Assembly: GCA_028288675.1 (NCBI GenBank)
Contig: JAQBNG010000138.1
Coordinates: forward strand, 1-58,118
Length of the DNA stretch: 58,118 bases
DNA from: Flavisolibacter sp.
Lineage (GTDB): Bacteria; Bacteroidota; Bacteroidia; Chitinophagales; Chitinophagaceae
Reading direction: 5' to 3'
Of this stretch, positions 27,501 through 35,850 are shown one piece after another; position 1 is the stretch's first letter, and each line of letters starts with the position of its first letter. Under the pieces are notes generated by a model that was not told the origin of the DNA, searched no databases, and worked only from the letters and a program-made list of their open reading frames with translations. Made by a program: the position numbers and the translations under genes.

Positions 27501-27660
27501 CATCAGCTTTAGCGGCCGTAATCTTATTTCATGGGATAAGTACAAAGGGTACGACCCTGAAGTAAATGCCGGCGGACAAAGCACCATCTTACGGGGTATT
27601 GATTTTGGCTCCGTGCCCATTCCCCGGACATTCAGTTTTGGTATATCTACAAAATTCTAA
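24526..27660 (+). CDS. SusC/RagA-family TonB-linked outer-membrane transporter
   Basis: This 1044-residue protein has a signal peptide ending at LLAQ and a carboxypeptidase-like domain (VRLSGRVTNEQAEGIPGISVQVQN). A TonB box-like stretch DEVVVTGTSAG follows, then a plug with LAALQGKTAGAQIVQNSGDPAGGVSVRLRGISSIS and ERIEVLNGAAAAAIYGSRANAGVV, and a large barrel. It pairs with the SusD protein encoded 18 nt downstream to import a nutrient, usually an oligosaccharide or peptide. No glycoside hydrolase is nearby, so the substrate is open. Confidence 0.95.
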   Translation: MRKQSTRLLWPKKISLLLLFQLFAFALLAQVRLSGRVTNEQAEGIPGISVQVQNTTFGTTSDATGAYSISASLQPGTYQLLFTGVGFRSVTQTVQVGTATTYTTNAQLADDASKMDEVVVTGTSAGTTRRQLGNYISTVRADELTKGATGNVLAALQGKTAGAQIVQNSGDPAGGVSVRLRGISSISSSSEPLYIVDGVIVNNATTRVTNTSGNYDGSTFIGTIGQNRMVDINPNDIERIEVLNGAAAAAIYGSRANAGVVQIFTKRGKSGAPVISFSSQVMVSQLRKQVPYNTAPTKFGPSVEGLTQDIIATGRKQINATTFIDTLSTLIVPTNRYNYQDYIFRTGIGTDNNVSISAGSDKTKFFASGSYFYNQGIIKNTDFQRFSFRANVDQSISSTLSLTAGLNYVNSTANELPDGNSFFSPMNSVTIIGNIHDLFTRDANNNLKAVGERGRVNPVSVIEDIKQRQTTNRVIANAGLKFNPVRNLNFNYTIGIDNYSQAGTTFIPPFAYNVSPGFYGGGFPIVESQNGYASAATNSFFQINHELNGTYTHNFSQKLTSVTQVGYSLQYERQNYVLAQGRGLAPVVQTVTGATTILPPGDERSELSISGVFLQQNFKFNNNLFITGALRLDGSSVFGENQRNQLYKKISGSYIISGNDFWKNKSWNLFKLRAAYGESGNLTGIGAYARFNTYIPTSFQNRTSFTSQTTLANENVKPERQKELEFGTDLGFFNDRITLSANYYIKRVEDLLINRVVAPTTGFSTLQDNFGELENRGFELVLNAAPIAGKDVRWNVTTIFNRNRNKAVRIGQALTLLTLNAGAPVAIIEGQPIGIFYGSFFATDASGGQIKNGGGIPQIERGVQNSVLTYTPGRDANGLPSGSTTLRRILGDPNPDWTGTLVNELTYKKLNLRVQVDAVQGVDVWNADWRTRQGVGNGEVAEQEHRGQLPRGYIAGVYAIEEWRIDDGSFVKLRELSLSYNLGNLRAFRDLTISFSGRNLISWDKYKGYDPEVNAGGQSTILRGIDFGSVPIPRTFSFGISTKF

Positions 27661-27678
27661 CCCGCTTAAAATTAAATT

Positions 27679-28971
27679 ATGAATCATACTATAAAATTGG
27701 CGGCTGCATTGTTTCTGCTTACAGCCGTGACTTCCTGCAAAAAAGATTTTACCAACCCCAATGCGCCTACTGAAACGGAAACTTTTGCTTCTGAACGTGC
27801 AGCTACCGCAGTAGCCGCAGGGCTGCAACGTGTATATACCGCAGGTGCAGCTTCATCATTATACGCTTTGGTAAATGCCAATGGCTTTGTAACCAATGAA
27901 CTGATACTGCGCAACGCAGGTAACATTCCGGAACTGCAACTTTCTACCGGTGGCAGCGCTGTAGATGCTACCAATACCGTGCTGGCCAACATTTGGACAC
28001 GCAGCAATAAAATAATTTATGATGCGGATAATGTAATTCGTTTTGCCAATACGCTGGGCGATAAGAACTACAGCAGCGGACTCATTTCTTTTGTATCCAT
28101 TTTCAAAGCTTTGTCGTTGGGAAATATGGCCATGATGTGGGAACGAATACCCGATACAACAGGTAGTAATGTAACCTTCATCAGCCGCCAGGATGGTTTT
28201 AGAAAAGCAGTAACTGTCCTCAATATTGCAATAGCTGCATATAATGCTAATCCGCCAAACAGTCTTGTATTAAGCCGGCTGCCGGCAGGCATTAATATTC
28301 CTAACACCTTACAGGCCTTAAAAGCCCGCTATGCTTTATTTGCCGGTGATTATGCAACTGCCCTGGCAGCCGCAAATGCCGTTGACCTTACGGTACGTTC
28401 GGCGTTCAACTTTGATGCGTTAGTGCAAAACCCGGTTTTTGAGTCGGCTACTTCAACTAACAATGTTTTTCAACCTGTTGATTCAACATTGGGTTTGCCG
28501 CCGTCATTAGCGCCAAACCTTGCTGACAAGCGCATACCGTTTTACATCGGCATCAACACCAGCATTGCACCGCGGTACCGCATTAACGGGTTTTATGCCT
28601 CGGGTACAACGTCCGTTCCTGTGTATCTGCCAGGTGAAATAATGCTGATAAAAGCTGAAGCGTATGCACGCCAGGCAACACCCGATTTGGTGAATGCTGT
28701 AATAGAGTTGAATAAAGTTGTAACGAAACAACCGGCCAATGATGTATGGGGCGTAGGTGCCGGTCTACCTCCTGTAGCACCCGTTACGCAAGCTGATGTG
28801 CTGACCGAAATTTATCGTCAGCGGTCTATTGAACTTTTTATGAGTGGATTAAAGTTGGAAGACATGAGACGCTTTAACCGCCCTACTACGGAACGGAGAC
28901 GGAATTTTTTTCCTTATCCTTTCCAGGAGCGTGATAATAATACAAACACACCGCCCGATCCGGCATTTTAA
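27679..28971 (+). CDS. SusD/RagB-family nutrient-binding lipoprotein
   Basis: This 430-residue surface lipoprotein has a signal peptide ending in the lipobox VTSC (C20). The helical TPR-like SusD fold is supported by NIWTRSNKIIYDADNVIRFAN, the segment VYLPGEIMLIKAEAYARQ and the C-terminal EIYRQRSIELFMSGLKLEDMRRFNRP. It acts as the lid of the upstream SusC barrel. It is short for the family, whose members often exceed 450 residues. Confidence 0.93.
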   Translation: MNHTIKLAAALFLLTAVTSCKKDFTNPNAPTETETFASERAATAVAAGLQRVYTAGAASSLYALVNANGFVTNELILRNAGNIPELQLSTGGSAVDATNTVLANIWTRSNKIIYDADNVIRFANTLGDKNYSSGLISFVSIFKALSLGNMAMMWERIPDTTGSNVTFISRQDGFRKAVTVLNIAIAAYNANPPNSLVLSRLPAGINIPNTLQALKARYALFAGDYATALAAANAVDLTVRSAFNFDALVQNPVFESATSTNNVFQPVDSTLGLPPSLAPNLADKRIPFYIGINTSIAPRYRINGFYASGTTSVPVYLPGEIMLIKAEAYARQATPDLVNAVIELNKVVTKQPANDVWGVGAGLPPVAPVTQADVLTEIYRQRSIELFMSGLKLEDMRRFNRPTTERRRNFFPYPFQERDNNTNTPPDPAF

Positions 28972-28982
28972 TTCTTGTTTAG

Positions 28983-29013
28983 AAAAGGTTGTTCATTACG
29001 AACAACCTTTTTC
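28983..29013 (+). terminator. Intrinsic terminator after susCD
   Basis: AAAAGGTTGTTC (28983-28994), loop ATTAC, then GAACAACCTTTTT: a perfect 12-bp stem ending in T-run, directly after the SusD gene. Confidence 0.88.
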
Positions 29014-29050
29014 TTTTATGCTCATAGCCAAAAAATAATTGACTCATGCT

Positions 29051-29077
29051 GCAACGCCACACCTTCTTCGGTTGTCA
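29051..29077 (+). promoter_or_regulatory. ECF-type promoter of the sigma factor gene
   Basis: GCAACGCCACAC (29051-29062), 9 nt, then TTGTCA (29072-29077). The AAC and GTC cores are 18 nt apart, the usual -35/-10 spacing for ECF sigma factors. The same 12+6 bases at the same spacing occur at 31083-31109. It lies about 20 nt before the sigma start codon, consistent with autoregulation. Confidence 0.6.
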
Positions 29078-29098
29078 GGGAGTTTGTAATTACTATTG

Positions 29099-29656
29099 AT
29101 GGATGATCACCAGCTGGTAAAAGAATGTTTAAAAGGCAAGACTGCTGCACAACGGATGTTATACGACCGTTTCGCTTCCGCTATGCTGGCTGTGTGTTAC
29201 CGCTATACTAAGTCCATCGCTGATGCTGAAGATGTATTGCAGGATGGTTTTGTTAAGGCGTTTAAAAATCTGCACCAGTTTAAGTTTGAGGGTGAGCTGG
29301 GTGGATGGATACGAAGAATAATGGTAACAACGGCCATCAACTATTTAAAAAAGAACAGCCGTTATAATTCTGAATTGGTTTTTGGCGACGAACATCTTCA
29401 CGCAGTTTCAGCCTATCAGCCACACATGGCTTTAGAAGCAAAAGAGTTGGCTAACCTCATTAGGCAACTGCCCGCCGGCTATCAAACCATATTTAATTTA
29501 TATGCCGTGGAAGGATACAATCATTTAGAGATAGGAAAGATATTGGGCATACAGGAAGCCACATCGCGAAGCCAGTATGCAAGAGCAAGGGGGCTGTTGA
29601 TTCAATGGATAGAACAAAAAAATAACGAACAAAAAACCACCGTTTATGCACGATAG
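29099..29656 (+). CDS. ECF-family RNA polymerase sigma factor
   Basis: This 185-residue sigma-70 family protein contains region 2 (about 20-85: RMLYDRFASAMLAVCYRYTKSIADAEDVLQDGFVKAF, then GWIRRIMVTTAINYLKK). Region 4 lies at about 125-175 (LIRQLPAGYQTIFNLYAVEGYNHLEIGKILGIQEATSRSQYARAR). Start is taken as ATG 29099; a TTG codon precedes it. Its 3' end overlaps the next gene by 11 nt, as for a sigma/anti-sigma pair. Confidence 0.94.
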   Translation: MDDHQLVKECLKGKTAAQRMLYDRFASAMLAVCYRYTKSIADAEDVLQDGFVKAFKNLHQFKFEGELGGWIRRIMVTTAINYLKKNSRYNSELVFGDEHLHAVSAYQPHMALEAKELANLIRQLPAGYQTIFNLYAVEGYNHLEIGKILGIQEATSRSQYARARGLLIQWIEQKNNEQKTTVYAR

Positions 29657-31064
29657 TTTTGAAAAAGAGGTGCAACGAAAAATGGAGGAGCTGGGTCTCA
29701 CTCCATCGGCACCCGTGTGGGAAAAGATAGAAAGCCAGATCAAGCCTGAGAAAAGAAAGAGAAGAGCCATCTTCTGGTTTTTTCTTGCTTGCTTATTATT
29801 GGCTGGCGGATGGTGGAGCTATCAATCTTTAAATAAAAACCACCAGCAGGCAAGCATGGAAATTGAAGCCCCGGTTGAAAAAAATAGCCCTGCTAAAATT
29901 TCTATATCAACCGGTACACGCCAACAATCCGATAGTTCTACAGGCGTTGTTGATAGTGGTATCAATACTGAAAAAATTAAATCTCAGGATAGAAAGCCGC
30001 AAAGCCATTCAGTCGATATTAATTCAACAAATGTTATTGAAACGAAGAAGAGGCTAGAGAATAAAACCTTAGAAATAGTAAAGCCAAAAACCCGGGAAGA
30101 AAAATTTATACAGGAACAAATCGTTACTTCTGCAACAGCGCAAGAAGATCAAAGAAGTGACTTGCAAATCACCAGTGTTAAGCCGCTAAACAAAGAAACA
30201 AGTTCAGATAAAAATACATCTTCAACCAGCATCATAGATAGCCAGGTGGTTGCCAAAGAGCAGGTGCCAGTTACAATTGATTCAGCTGTAAGCCCGGTAA
30301 TTAATAAAGAGGAAATACCCCTTCTTAAAATTGATTCTTCTTTAAAAAAGAAAGTTGCCGCAGCCGGTAAGAAATGGAAAAAACAAATAACCATAAATGT
30401 TGGCCACAGCAGTTATGCATCAGGATTATTTTTTAATACGCCTGCACGTGTGAACGATGCTTTTCAATCATCAATTGGCGCACCCAATTTCATAAGTTCT
30501 TCACCAGCAAAGATTTCAAAGGGCCTTGCTTTTGCCGCCGGGTTTCTGCTTACCAGGCAGCTAAGTAAAAAGTGGGAATTTGCTGTTGGCTTACAATATT
30601 CTTATTACTCCACGCAAACAAGGATAGGCGATAAAAAAGCGATAGATACAGCCGTGACTTTTAATATGGATAAGATGGCGGTGGAAGAATTTTTTACTAA
30701 TACCGGCAATAACAATTATACGTCCCGCTTTCATGTGGCAGAGATCCCGGTAAGGTTTTCTTACCAGCCTTTACAAAAACTTCCCCTGCATATTTCGGTT
30801 AGCGCTTCTTACGGCCGGTTGCTTTCAACTAACGCACTAACTTATAGCAGGCCTTCAAATTTGTATTATAAAAACAAAGAAAATTACAATCGCGATTACA
30901 TGCCCATAACTGCTTCGGTGCAATACCGTTTTAAAAGCAAAAAAAGTTTTGCTATTCAAACCGGTCCGGTTATACAGTATAATGTGGTGAAGCTGCAAAA
31001 AGAGAATTTATCCAACATTCCACACATGTTCTTTGCCGGTTTAAAAACCGACATCCGGTTTTAA
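29646..31064 (+). CDS. Anti-sigma-like membrane protein with C-terminal outer-membrane-barrel-like domain
   Basis: The 472 residues divide into four parts. An N-terminal cytoplasmic helical part (1-38) reads EKEVQRKMEELGLTPSAPVWEKIE. A basic stop and single TM helix follow (41-59, AIFWFFLACLLLAGGWWSY). Then comes a low-complexity Ser/Thr/Lys-rich linker of about 180 residues, and a beta-rich C-terminus (about 245-472). The C-terminal repeats resemble PorT-type barrel strands (ITINVGHSSYASGLFFNTPA, LAFAAGFLLTRQLSKKWEFAVGLQYSYYS) and the last residue is Phe. Overlap with the sigma gene supports an anti-sigma role. One protein could link both membranes. Confidence 0.75.
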   Translation: MHDSFEKEVQRKMEELGLTPSAPVWEKIESQIKPEKRKRRAIFWFFLACLLLAGGWWSYQSLNKNHQQASMEIEAPVEKNSPAKISISTGTRQQSDSSTGVVDSGINTEKIKSQDRKPQSHSVDINSTNVIETKKRLENKTLEIVKPKTREEKFIQEQIVTSATAQEDQRSDLQITSVKPLNKETSSDKNTSSTSIIDSQVVAKEQVPVTIDSAVSPVINKEEIPLLKIDSSLKKKVAAAGKKWKKQITINVGHSSYASGLFFNTPARVNDAFQSSIGAPNFISSSPAKISKGLAFAAGFLLTRQLSKKWEFAVGLQYSYYSTQTRIGDKKAIDTAVTFNMDKMAVEEFFTNTGNNNYTSRFHVAEIPVRFSYQPLQKLPLHISVSASYGRLLSTNALTYSRPSNLYYKNKENYNRDYMPITASVQYRFKSKKSFAIQTGPVIQYNVVKLQKENLSNIPHMFFAGLKTDIRF

Positions 31065-31082
31065 AATTAAGTGCTTCCAGGT

Positions 31083-31109
31083 GCAACGCCACACGTGATT
31101 GTTTTGTCA
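31083..31109 (+). promoter_or_regulatory. ECF-type promoter of the first propeller lipoprotein gene
   Basis: GCAACGCCACAC (31083-31094), 9 nt, TTGTCA (31104-31109), identical in elements and spacing to the site before the sigma gene. It lies 20 nt before the lipoprotein start codon. Confidence 0.6.
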
Positions 31110-31128
31110 ACCTAAAAAAAATCAACGC

Positions 31129-32385
31129 ATGAAAAAAAGTATAAGCTTGCTGCTTTTTATCGTAGCCATCACTGCACTTTTACAAGGCTGCATTAAAGAC
31201 CAATGTAAAAACACATATCACTACACCTATTACGTACCGGTATACAAAACCACAGCACAAGTAAGGGCCAACATTCGCAGCAATGCACCACGGCCTATTG
31301 AGCAACCCGGGAAAATCTATATCCGGCCGCCTTATATTTTTTTAAATGAAATTGATAAAGGCATTCATATCATTGACAACTCTAATCCTTCTAATCCAAT
31401 AAATAAAGCCTTTATTGATATTCCTGGCAACATGGACATCGCCGTAAAAGGTAATACGCTGTATGCCGATTTATACACCGATATGGTGACAATTGATATT
31501 GCCAACCCATTGAATGTAGCAGTAACAAAAATTATAGATGGTGTTTTTCCTTACCGGTATTATGGCAGCTTCCATTCTGATTCAACTAAGGTTATTGCCG
31601 GCTGGGTAGAAAGAGATACCACGGTTACGGAGGATTGCAATGGCGGCAATCGCTGGCTTTTGGCGCAAACTGATGTATTTATGAGTAACAGCGCCAGCGG
31701 AAATTCCGATAGTAAGGCTTCGTCACCAATTGGTATGGGCGGCTCTATGGCACGTTTTGCTATAGTAAATGAAAGACTGTACACTGTTAGCACCAGCGAT
31801 CTTAATGTGTTCAATATTTCAAATCCTGCGCAGCCATCCTTCAGTAAAAAGAATAATATCGGCTGGAATATTGAAACGCTTTTTCCATTTAAGAACAACC
31901 TGTTCATAGGTTCAAACGTTGGCATGTTCATTTATAACATCAGCAGTCCGGACAACCCTGTAAAGACCGGGCAATTCAGCCATGTGCTAAGCTGTGACCC
32001 TGTAATAGCTGATGATAACCATGCTTATGTTACACTGAGGTCTGGCAACAACTGCCGTAACTCTGTCAATCAAATGGATGTACTGCAGTTGAATAATTTA
32101 ACCAATCCATCGCTGGTAAAAAGCTACCCGCTTACCAACCCGCATGGATTATCGAAAGATGGTAACCTTCTTTTGATCTGTGATGGAAAGGCTGGATTGA
32201 AAGTATATAATGCTTCCAACGCATCTAATCTGCAATTGCTAAGCACCATCAGCACCATAGAAACGTATGATGTAATTGCTATGAACGGAATTGCGATTGT
32301 AGTTGCTATAGATGGCTTGTACCAGTATAGTTATTCTGATCCTTCTAACCCTACGTTGTTGAGTAAACTAGCCATCTTAAAATAA
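31129..32385 (+). CDS. LVIVD-repeat beta-propeller lipoprotein, copy 1
   Basis: The ATG at 31129 gives MKKSISLLLFIVAITALLQGC, a signal peptide with lipobox LQGC. The mature part has repeated strands of the form 'hh-hhD-s-P--P': GIHIIDNSNPSNPINKAFIDIPG, LNVFNISNPAQPSFSKK, MFIYNISSPDNPVKTGQFSH and LKVYNASNASNLQLLS. This is the LVIVD/beta-propeller pattern of surface or periplasmic lipoproteins. Function is unknown. It is followed 4 nt later by a small barrel gene, and the pair is duplicated next door. Confidence 0.82.
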   Translation: MKKSISLLLFIVAITALLQGCIKDQCKNTYHYTYYVPVYKTTAQVRANIRSNAPRPIEQPGKIYIRPPYIFLNEIDKGIHIIDNSNPSNPINKAFIDIPGNMDIAVKGNTLYADLYTDMVTIDIANPLNVAVTKIIDGVFPYRYYGSFHSDSTKVIAGWVERDTTVTEDCNGGNRWLLAQTDVFMSNSASGNSDSKASSPIGMGGSMARFAIVNERLYTVSTSDLNVFNISNPAQPSFSKKNNIGWNIETLFPFKNNLFIGSNVGMFIYNISSPDNPVKTGQFSHVLSCDPVIADDNHAYVTLRSGNNCRNSVNQMDVLQLNNLTNPSLVKSYPLTNPHGLSKDGNLLLICDGKAGLKVYNASNASNLQLLSTISTIETYDVIAMNGIAIVVAIDGLYQYSYSDPSNPTLLSKLAILK

Positions 32386-32389
32386 GCTC

Positions 32390-32953
32390 ATGCGAATAAA
32401 AATAATTCTTTGCGCTTTGATGCTTTGCGGTTCTGTTCATCTGTTGGCGCAAAATGATAAGATCAAATTTCAATCGTCCGTGGCAGCTGGTTTATTAATT
32501 GGAGAAGGAGATCCGGCTTTTCAAATACAGGCCATTAATGGAATAAGATTTAGAACATGGTCGGCAGGTATTGGTGCAGGAATAAATCATTACCATACCC
32601 GCACTGTGCCACTTTTCGCTGATGTGTGTAAGGCACTTTCCAAAGGACCTAAGCCGGCTTTTATTTATGCAAGCGGTGGTTATAATTTCCCCTGGCTGCG
32701 GGAAGCGGATAAGACAGGATTTGGAAATAACGATACAAAAGGTGGTTTATATTTCGATGGAGGCGTAGGATTTTTACTCCCTGTTTTAAAAACACAGCAA
32801 CTTTTTTTCAGTGCTGGATGGAGCATGAAAAAGTTTACCAAGGTAATTAACACCATGCCTTTTCTTTCTATTTGGCCCCCGCCGGAAAATGCCTGGAGAG
32901 ACTACGATTACACGGTAACGAATGTATCGTTAAAAGCAGGGCTGCGTTTTTAG
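32390..32953 (+). CDS. Small outer-membrane beta-barrel protein, copy 1
   Basis: Of 187 residues, the signal peptide ends at HLLAQ. The mature part alternates hydrophobic and polar residues (SSVAAGLLIGEGDPAFQIQAINGIRFRTWSAGIGAG) and ends in LKAGLRF, a C-terminal Phe as recognised by the BAM machinery. It is homologous to the gene at 34354 throughout. It is probably a membrane partner of the preceding lipoprotein, with which it is co-transcribed. Confidence 0.78.
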   Translation: MRIKIILCALMLCGSVHLLAQNDKIKFQSSVAAGLLIGEGDPAFQIQAINGIRFRTWSAGIGAGINHYHTRTVPLFADVCKALSKGPKPAFIYASGGYNFPWLREADKTGFGNNDTKGGLYFDGGVGFLLPVLKTQQLFFSAGWSMKKFTKVINTMPFLSIWPPPENAWRDYDYTVTNVSLKAGLRF

Positions 32954-33086
32954 CACCTTCGATTTTTACTTATGCCTTTATCCAGTAAGTTTTAAGTTAT
33001 TGGCTGCGCCGAAAGTCTTCAAGCCAAATAAAGAATTTATAAAATTTCTCCCGATAGTTTATTTCAATCACGTCAAAACCATCATT

Positions 33087-34349
33087 ATGAAAAAGATATT
33101 TCGTTTTATGTACGTGGCTATTACTGCTGCCGCATTGTTGGCCCTGCAGGGTTGTCTGAAAGATGATTGCACCCGAACATATAGAATGTATCAGCCCATC
33201 TATAAATCGTTAACGCAGGTACGTGCCGATATGAAAAGCACAACACCGCAAGCTTTAAAAAATACGGGCAAACTGAACGTGGTTGGTGATTATATTTTTT
33301 TAAACGAAGTAAGCAAAGGCATTCACGTTATAGACAACTCTAACCCGTCCGCGCCAAAGAACATCGGCTTTATCAACATTCCAAACAATGTGGATATTGC
33401 CGTAAAAGGTTCGTACCTGTATGCTGACTCTTATTCGGATGTGATCGTATTTGATATTTCATCGCCCACCAACGTGAAGCCTGTTAAGTTTATGAATAAT
33501 GTAATGAAAGAAAAAAATGTGTACTGGTATAGTGGCATTACTAATGCAGATTCAATAAGTGTAGTGATTGGTTACACCGAAAAAGATACCACTGTTGATT
33601 GTAATACTTACAACAGGTGGGCAAACTGTCCTAGTTGTTCAGCAGGTCTATTCTCAAGTAGCCAGGCTTACGCAGCCGCCCCGCAGGCCATTGGTGTTGG
33701 TGGCAGCATGGCAAGCTTTACCATTGCTGCTGATTATCTATATGCCGTTTCATCGCAAAGCTTGTATTGCATCAATATTACTGATGGTGCTAACCCGCAG
33801 CAAACCGCAGTAAAAGCTTTAGGATGGGGTATAGAAACCATCTATCCTTTTCAAAATAAATTATTTATTGGTTCAAGAACCGGGATGTTTATTTACGATT
33901 TAACGAATCCTGCAAATCCATCAGCGCAGGGACAATTTTCACATGCTACCCGTTGCGACCCGGTGATTGCCGATGCGCAATATGCCTATGTTACCCTGCG
34001 TGGTGGCACAGCGTGCAATGGTGTAACCAGTGAACTGGAAGTAATTGATATAAGTAATTTATCGGCACCGGTTTTAAAAGCAAGGCACAACCTAAATAAC
34101 CCTTATGGCTTGTCGAAAGATGGAGCTACTTTATTTGTTTGCGATGGTAAAGAAGGATTGAAAGTTTATAATGCATCGGCTCCATTAAACCTGCAACTAA
34201 TAAAAGAAATTAAAGGCCTTGAGACCTATGATGTGATTGCTATGGATAACAGGGCTATTGTTGTAGCGAAGGATGGCTTGTATCAATACGATTATTCAAA
34301 CCCTGCCAATATTGTTCAAGTAAGCAAACTATCTATTACCAAAAACTAA
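33087..34349 (+). CDS. LVIVD-repeat beta-propeller lipoprotein, copy 2
   Basis: The ATG at 33087 gives MKKIFRFMYVAITAAALLALQG followed by the lipobox cysteine. It is a paralogue of the protein at 31129, with matching blocks: YIFLNEVSKGIHVIDNSNPS, IAVKGSYLYADSYSDV, IGVGGSMASFTIAADYLYAV, DPVIADAQYAYVTLRGG and CDGKEGLKVYNAS. It has extra cysteines in CNTYNRWANCPSC. No ECF motif was found upstream, unlike copy 1. It is followed 4 nt later by its own barrel gene. Confidence 0.82.
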   Translation: MKKIFRFMYVAITAAALLALQGCLKDDCTRTYRMYQPIYKSLTQVRADMKSTTPQALKNTGKLNVVGDYIFLNEVSKGIHVIDNSNPSAPKNIGFINIPNNVDIAVKGSYLYADSYSDVIVFDISSPTNVKPVKFMNNVMKEKNVYWYSGITNADSISVVIGYTEKDTTVDCNTYNRWANCPSCSAGLFSSSQAYAAAPQAIGVGGSMASFTIAADYLYAVSSQSLYCINITDGANPQQTAVKALGWGIETIYPFQNKLFIGSRTGMFIYDLTNPANPSAQGQFSHATRCDPVIADAQYAYVTLRGGTACNGVTSELEVIDISNLSAPVLKARHNLNNPYGLSKDGATLFVCDGKEGLKVYNASAPLNLQLIKEIKGLETYDVIAMDNRAIVVAKDGLYQYDYSNPANIVQVSKLSITKN

Positions 34350-34353
34350 TTGT

Positions 34354-34914
34354 ATGCAAGCAAGAACTTCATTGCTATTCATTCTGATTTTTTACAGCAC
34401 TGTTGCCATTGCACAAAAAAGGTCTTTCCCTTTAGAAGGAAATATCCAGGCTGGCTTGCTGGAAGGAGAAAAGGGAAGCGCTTTTCAGCTGAGTATGATG
34501 GGTGGGCTGAGATATAAAACATGGACAACTTCAGTAGGAACAGGGTTAGATTATTACGGCATCAGGAGCATTCCTCTTTATTTGAATGTGCAAAAAAGGC
34601 TTTTTAACCGTACACAAACGCCTTTTCTTTATTTGGGCAGTGGTTATCATTTTCCATGGGTAAATACAGATTATAAAGATTCGTGGAGAGAAACAAAAAC
34701 TAAAGGTGGTTTGTATTACAGTGGTGGCATCGGTTATCAATTACCGGCCATCAAAAAGGCAGCACTATTTTTTGCAGCTGGGTACTCTCTCAAGCAATAT
34801 TTTGAGGAGGTAACCTCTCTTTCTCCTTGCCTTATTGCACCATGTCCTGAGTACAAAGAAAAATTCAAGTATCGTCTCAGAAGATTATCGGTTACAACAG
34901 GCCTACGGTTTTAA
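34354..34914 (+). CDS. Small outer-membrane beta-barrel protein, copy 2
   Basis: Of 186 residues, the signal peptide ends at VAIAQ. The mature part parallels copy 1 ([49 protein letters not shown]) and ends VTTGLRF. Blocks such as [15 protein letters not shown] and the WV/WL-containing turn after GSGYHFPW match copy 1. The last 12 nt overlap the convergent queG gene. Confidence 0.78.
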   Translation: MQARTSLLFILIFYSTVAIAQKRSFPLEGNIQAGLLEGEKGSAFQLSMMGGLRYKTWTTSVGTGLDYYGIRSIPLYLNVQKRLFNRTQTPFLYLGSGYHFPWVNTDYKDSWRETKTKGGLYYSGGIGYQLPAIKKAALFFAAGYSLKQYFEEVTSLSPCLIAPCPEYKEKFKYRLRRLSVTTGLRF

Positions 34915-35829
34915 AAACTTTATATTTCTTTGTATCCCTTTGTATTTACTGCGGCTAAGCGGAGAGTGTTTGAAAATCTTTTTAAAGGCTTCTTCGCTTA
35001 GCTCTTCCCATTCTTTTGTTGACAGGTTAAGCATTTGTTCCAACGGTTGAAAAGCTTCTTCGTTATGTGGCTTGCTAAAGCGGTTCCAGGGGCAAACATC
35101 CTGGCAGGTATCGCAACCAAACATCCAGTTATCAAACTTGCCCTTTACTTCTTCAGGAATAATTTCCTCTTTTAATTCAATGGTAAAATAGGAGATGCAT
35201 TTGTTACCATTTACAACCTTGCCTTCGCTGATCGCTTCTGTTGGACAGGCATCAATACACTTACGGCAACTGCCGCAAAAATCTTTTACAAACGGATCAT
35301 CATATACCAATTCCAGGTCAGTGATCAGCGTAGCAATAAAAAAGAAAGAGCCGCCCTCTTTTGTAAGAAGGTTGCCATTTTTTCCTATCCATCCCAAACC
35401 GCTTCGTTGTGCCCAGCTTCGTTCCAGCACAGGAGCGGAATCTACAAAACCTCTTCCCGAAAAATCTCCGATCTTCTCCTGCGCCGCTGCCATCATGCTT
35501 TTTAGCGATGCTTTTATTACCGTGTGATAATCGGTTCCGTAAGCATACTTAGAAATTTTATGATCACCGTTTATTGTTTCTGAAGGATAATAGTTCTTTA
35601 ATAGTGTGATGACCGATTTGGCTCCCGGCACCAGCTTCGCCGGATCAATGCGCAGGTCAAAATGATTTTCCATGTACTGCATTGTGCCATGCAGGCCCTT
35701 ATTCAGCCAGGCCTCCAGCCGACGTGCGTCATCATCTAAAACCTGCGCTTTGGCAATGCCGCAATAGTCAAAGCCATACTGGGTGGAGAGTGACTTTATG
35801 AGCTGGGTATGTTGTAGCGCCGTGTTCAC
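34903..35829 (-). CDS. queG: Epoxyqueuosine reductase
   Basis: This 308-residue cobalamin-dependent Fe-S enzyme catalyses the last step of queuosine tRNA modification. The catalytic aspartate is D130 in [24 protein letters not shown]. Two 4Fe-4S motifs are visible: C185[10 protein letters not shown]195 and C239DTCQDVC246. The size matches short QueG forms without the extra C-terminal HEAT domain. It converges on the barrel gene with a 12-nt overlap. Confidence 0.95.
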   Translation of the reverse strand: MNTALQHTQLIKSLSTQYGFDYCGIAKAQVLDDDARRLEAWLNKGLHGTMQYMENHFDLRIDPAKLVPGAKSVITLLKNYYPSETINGDHKISKYAYGTDYHTVIKASLKSMMAAAQEKIGDFSGRGFVDSAPVLERSWAQRSGLGWIGKNGNLLTKEGGSFFFIATLITDLELVYDDPFVKDFCGSCRKCIDACPTEAISEGKVVNGNKCISYFTIELKEEIIPEEVKGKFDNWMFGCDTCQDVCPWNRFSKPHNEEAFQPLEQMLNLSTKEWEELSEEAFKKIFKHSPLSRSKYKGIQRNIKFLKP

Positions 35830-35850
35830 GTATGAAGAATGGATATAAGC

